Shown piece by piece: positions 5,267 to 7,892 of a stretch of 7,892 bases of DNA; the first letter of the stretch is position 1; the number at the start of each line of letters is the position of its first letter. The notes beneath the pieces are model-generated. The model saw only the letters and a program-made list of their open reading frames with translations, did not search any database and was not told the DNA's origin. The DNA lies in contig CAZRPI010000149.1 in NCBI GenBank assembly GCA_964601865.1, positions 1-7,892 on the forward strand, read 5' to 3'. This DNA is from Pseudopelobacter sp964601865 (GTDB taxonomy: Bacteria; Desulfobacterota; Desulfuromonadia; Geobacterales; Pseudopelobacteraceae). The position numbers were made by a program, and so were the translations under genes.

Positions 5267-6214
5267 TCACACATGGTTGCGCAGCATCAGTTCGGCGGGG
5301 TGGGGCGAGAGGTAGATCTGGCGTTTCAGGTAGGGCTCGTCGTATTTTCTGACGTAGTGACTGATCAGGGTCAGGGGCACGATGAGCGGCGCGAGCTGGT
5401 CATGGTACCGGTTGATCACCTCCAGCAGCTCCTCCTTTTCCCGATGGGTGAGGTGGCGCTTGAAATAGCCCATGATGTGCATCAGCACGTTGGTCTGCTT
5501 CTTCACCGTTGCGTGCTGGGCGAGGGCCTTCATGAACTGCTCCCGGTAGGTGTCCAGGACCGTACTCCATTCCATCTCGCGGGCGTGGGCCACCAGGCTT
5601 CCCAGGTCGCGGTACAGCGTGACGCTGTGGGACATGAGCAGTAGCTTGTGGGCCGTGTGGAACTCCACCAGGGCGGCCGGGTCCGGGGCGTCTGCCAGAA
5701 AATCCAGCAGACGGCGGTAACTGAAGACCCGTTCCAGGAAGTTCTCGCGGATAACCGGATCGTTCAGCCTTCCCTCCTCCTCCACCGGAAGGAACGGGAA
5801 ATGGCGCACCAGTTCCGCGGCGAACAGGCCGCTGCCGTTTTTCGCCGGCATGCCGTCGTTGTAGACCTTGACCCGGTAGAGCCCGGAACTGGGGGAGTTC
5901 TTCTTGAAGATGAAGCCGCACAGCTCCTCCCGCTCCAGTTCCAGTACCTTCGTCCGGCGCCAGACCAACATCTGGTCGGTCAGGTCGCGGCGGGTGCGGC
6001 CGGTCATCAGACGGGGTGCGGCGAGGTCACCCTCAAGGCGCATCGCCTCTCTGGGAACGGGCAGCCCGCACTCCACCTCGGGGCAGACGGAGACGAAGTG
6101 GAAGAAGCGTCCCAGGGTATCGGTGATGTAGCTGTCACGCTTATGGCCGCCGTCATAGCGCACGTTCTCCCCCAGCAGGCAGGAACTGACGCCGATGGTG
6201 ATGGAGGGTGTCAT
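5267..6214 (-). CDS. DUF523-DUF1722 fusion protein (YbgA/TudS-related)
   Basis: The 315-residue product has an N-terminal DUF523 domain and a C-terminal DUF1722 (YbgA-like) domain. DUF523 shows VSSCLLGENVRYDGGHKRD (9-27), VCPEVECGLPVPREAMRL (43-60), ELCGFIFKKNSPSSG (97-111) and RVKVYND (114-120). DUF1722 shows FHTAHKLLLMSHS (185-197), TNVLMHIMGYFKR (241-253), EELLEVINRYH (261-271) and LIVPLTLISHYVRKY (277-291). DUF523 members related to 2-thiouracil desulfidase hold an iron-sulfur cluster by conserved cysteines. Here Cys12, Cys44, Cys49 and Cys99 are present, but the last Cys of SPSCG is Ser110. The role of the fusion is unknown; links to thiopyrimidine/tRNA sulfur chemistry or DNA damage are only suggested. 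The start ATG overlaps the recN stop (ATGA, 6214-6211) and has no clear ribosome site of its own, indicating translational coupling. Length is normal for the fusion. Confidence 0.88.
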   Translation of the reverse strand: MTPSITIGVSSCLLGENVRYDGGHKRDSYITDTLGRFFHFVSVCPEVECGLPVPREAMRLEGDLAAPRLMTGRTRRDLTDQMLVWRRTKVLELEREELCGFIFKKNSPSSGLYRVKVYNDGMPAKNGSGLFAAELVRHFPFLPVEEEGRLNDPVIRENFLERVFSYRRLLDFLADAPDPAALVEFHTAHKLLLMSHSVTLYRDLGSLVAHAREMEWSTVLDTYREQFMKALAQHATVKKQTNVLMHIMGYFKRHLTHREKEELLEVINRYHDQLAPLIVPLTLISHYVRKYDEPYLKRQIYLSPHPAELMLRNHV

Positions 6215-7884
6215 GGTGGGGAGCTCTTCGCCGTGGTCAGCATCTCGCCGGCGTGGCGGCGGGTGGTATCGGTGATGACGGTGCCGCCGAGCATGCGGGA
6301 GATCTCCTCGATGCGGGATTGTTCATCCAGGGTGGTGACTGTGGTGGTGGTCCGGCCGTCGTTCATGCGCTTTTCCACCCGGAGGTGGTTGTCTGCGAAA
6401 ACCGCCACCTGGGGGAGATGGGTGATGCAGAGCACCTGCTGGCAGCGGGCGACCTTTTTCAGCTTTCTGCCCACGGTTTCCGACGTGGCGCCGCCGATGC
6501 CGCTGTCCACCTCGTCGAACACCAGGGTGGGGACGTCACCTTCGGGGAGCGCCTGCTTGAAGGCCAGCATCAGGCGCGACAGTTCGCCCCCCGAAGCGAC
6601 CTTTGCCAGGGGGCGCGGCGGTTCGCCGGGGTTGGGGGAAAAGAGGAGTTCGACCTTCTCGAATCCGGTGGGTCGCGCCTCGTCCAGCGGCGTCAGGACC
6701 ACGTCGATGACCGCGTTCTTCATGGCCAGTTGCCGTGCCTCCTGCTCCAGGCTCCGCTTCAGCTCTCCGGCCGCGGCCCTCCGGCGGGCGGTGAGTTCCG
6801 CGCCGAGTTTTCGCAGCTCCTGCTCCAGTTCCCCGCACCGTTCCTGCAGCGAATGCCTGTCCCGCTCGTGACCGGCCAGCTGTTCGAGCTCTGCGTCGAC
6901 CCGTGCCTTGAACTCCAGCATCCCGGCTATGGTCGCGATCCCGTATTTCCGCTTCAGGCGGTTGATCTGATCGAGACGGTCCTCAGTCTGCTGCAGGGCC
7001 CGGGGGTCGGCTTCAACCCTGGAGGCGTAGCTCCTGAGCCCCATGGCGGCGTCCTCCAGTTGCAGGTAGGAGTTCTCCAGCGAAGCGGCCAGCTCGACCA
7101 GATGGTGGTCGATGGCCGCCAAATCACGGATTGAGGCGCCGATGCGTTTCAGGCTCCCCAGGATGGCGCCGTCGCCTCCGTAGAGCAGCTCGTAGGCCTC
7201 GGCGCTGGCCGTTCCCAGTTTCTCCACGTTGGCCAGCAGCTGGCGTCTCTCCTCCAGTTCCTCGTCTTCCCCCTCCCGCAGGTCGGCCGTGGCGATCTCG
7301 TCCGACTGGAACGACAGGAGATCCAGTTTCCGTGACAGTTCCTGTTCCTCTTCGTCCATCCGTTGCAGGTGCTCCCTGGTTTCCTGCAGTTCCCGGTAGC
7401 GGCCGGCAAAAAACTCGCGGTCGTCGGAGGTTCCGGCAAAGGCATCCAGGAGCAGGAGCTGGTTTTCCGGTCTGAGCAGGGTCTGGGATTCGTGCTGGCC
7501 GTAGATGTTGATCAGGCGGCGGGAGATGTCGGAGAGGAGGGAGAGGGTGGCCATGGCGCCGTTGATGAAGATCCGGTTCCTCCCGGCGCGGGAGATGGAG
7601 CGCTTCACGAGCAGTTCGCCGTCCGCCTCGAACCCCGATTCCTCCAGGAATCCGGCGAGTCCCGGCAGGGCGGAGAGGTCGAACAGCGCCTCCACCACCG
7701 CCTCGTCCTCGCCGGAGCGGATCAATTCGGCCGAAGCACGGCCGCCCATGATCAGGCCCACGGCGTCGATGATGATGGATTTGCCCGCTCCGGTCTCGCC
7801 GGTCAGCATGGTCAGGCCGGGACGGAAGGAGAGGCGGAGGGAATCGATGATGGCGACGTTTGTGATGGACAGGTCGGTCAGCAT
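6211..7884 (-). CDS. recN: DNA repair protein RecN
   Basis: The 557-residue product is a complete RecN, the SMC-like ATPase that acts early in double-strand break repair with RecA on the nucleoid. It begins MLTDLSITNVAIIDS. It has Walker A GETGAGKS (29-36), INIYGQHESQTLL (125-137, a conserved RecN segment), and a charged coiled-coil region from about 155 to 390 split by a central segment. The ABC signature VASGGELSRLMLA (429-441), Walker B LVFDEVDSGIGG (454-465) and ITHLPQVA (487-494) follow. Length is as expected for the family (about 550). The start at 7884 has GAGG at 7892-7889, four bases upstream at the window edge, so promoter and LexA sites lie outside the window. Its stop overlaps the next gene by four bases, making a two-gene unit with DUF523-DUF1722. 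Confidence 0.97.
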   Translation of the reverse strand: MLTDLSITNVAIIDSLRLSFRPGLTMLTGETGAGKSIIIDAVGLIMGGRASAELIRSGEDEAVVEALFDLSALPGLAGFLEESGFEADGELLVKRSISRAGRNRIFINGAMATLSLLSDISRRLINIYGQHESQTLLRPENQLLLLDAFAGTSDDREFFAGRYRELQETREHLQRMDEEEQELSRKLDLLSFQSDEIATADLREGEDEELEERRQLLANVEKLGTASAEAYELLYGGDGAILGSLKRIGASIRDLAAIDHHLVELAASLENSYLQLEDAAMGLRSYASRVEADPRALQQTEDRLDQINRLKRKYGIATIAGMLEFKARVDAELEQLAGHERDRHSLQERCGELEQELRKLGAELTARRRAAAGELKRSLEQEARQLAMKNAVIDVVLTPLDEARPTGFEKVELLFSPNPGEPPRPLAKVASGGELSRLMLAFKQALPEGDVPTLVFDEVDSGIGGATSETVGRKLKKVARCQQVLCITHLPQVAVFADNHLRVEKRMNDGRTTTTVTTLDEQSRIEEISRMLGGTVITDTTRRHAGEMLTTAKSSPP

Positions 7885-7892
7885 AGAACCTC

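Noticed and set aside
5648..6871. 407-codon plus-strand open frame opposite DUF523-DUF1722 and recN
   Set aside because: It spans two well-supported minus-strand genes with conserved motifs; the translated protein is low-complexity with no recognisable domain.

Overview
The window is a GC-rich bacterial chromosome segment that looks like Desulfuromonadales/Geobacteraceae. This is inferred from the protein content, the c-di-GMP riboswitch and the style of the intergenic repeat; no taxonomic marker is present. It carries six protein genes, a probable short leader ORF, one well-supported riboswitch with its terminator, a MITE/REP-like intergenic repeat, and a 100-N assembly gap at 4674-4773.

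Layout. Positions 1-247 hold no gene. Positions 248-2268 (minus) are a two-gene operon encoding the small ATP-grasp (beta) and large CoA-binding (alpha) subunits of an ADP-forming acetyl/acyl-CoA synthetase. A divergent promoter region at 2269-2477 separates it from a plus-strand unit. That unit is a 23-codon leader ORF (2478-2549) whose stop overlaps, as ATGA, the start of a secreted class A non-specific acid phosphatase (2546-3352). Convergent to it is a minus-strand gene (3405-4868) for a rhomboid intramembrane serine protease. Its long cytosolic tail has helical repeats, a proline-rich linker and a topoisomerase-type C4 zinc ribbon. The assembly gap falls inside its N-terminal membrane region.

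The 398-bp intergenic stretch 4869-5266 is the most informative non-coding part. Read on the minus strand, it contains a candidate promoter, a GEMM-I (cyclic-di-GMP-I type) aptamer at about 5036-4948, and a strong intrinsic terminator at 4926-4887. A Shine-Dalgarno and the rhomboid start follow. This is the arrangement of a transcription-attenuating riboswitch, so the membrane protease is probably switched by a cyclic dinucleotide. The upstream part of the stretch (5157-5265) is a repeat with imperfect terminal inverted repeats and a perfect 22-bp palindrome.

Positions 5267-7884 (minus) are recN, encoding the SMC-like DNA repair ATPase, followed by a DUF523-DUF1722 gene joined by a 4-base ATGA overlap. 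The two are probably co-transcribed and translationally coupled.

Points of interest are the riboswitch-controlled rhomboid fusion, a His-to-Ser replacement at the phosphohistidine position of the synthetase beta subunit, the coupled leader ORF before the phosphatase, and a Ser in place of the usual Cys in the SPSCG motif of the DUF523 protein.
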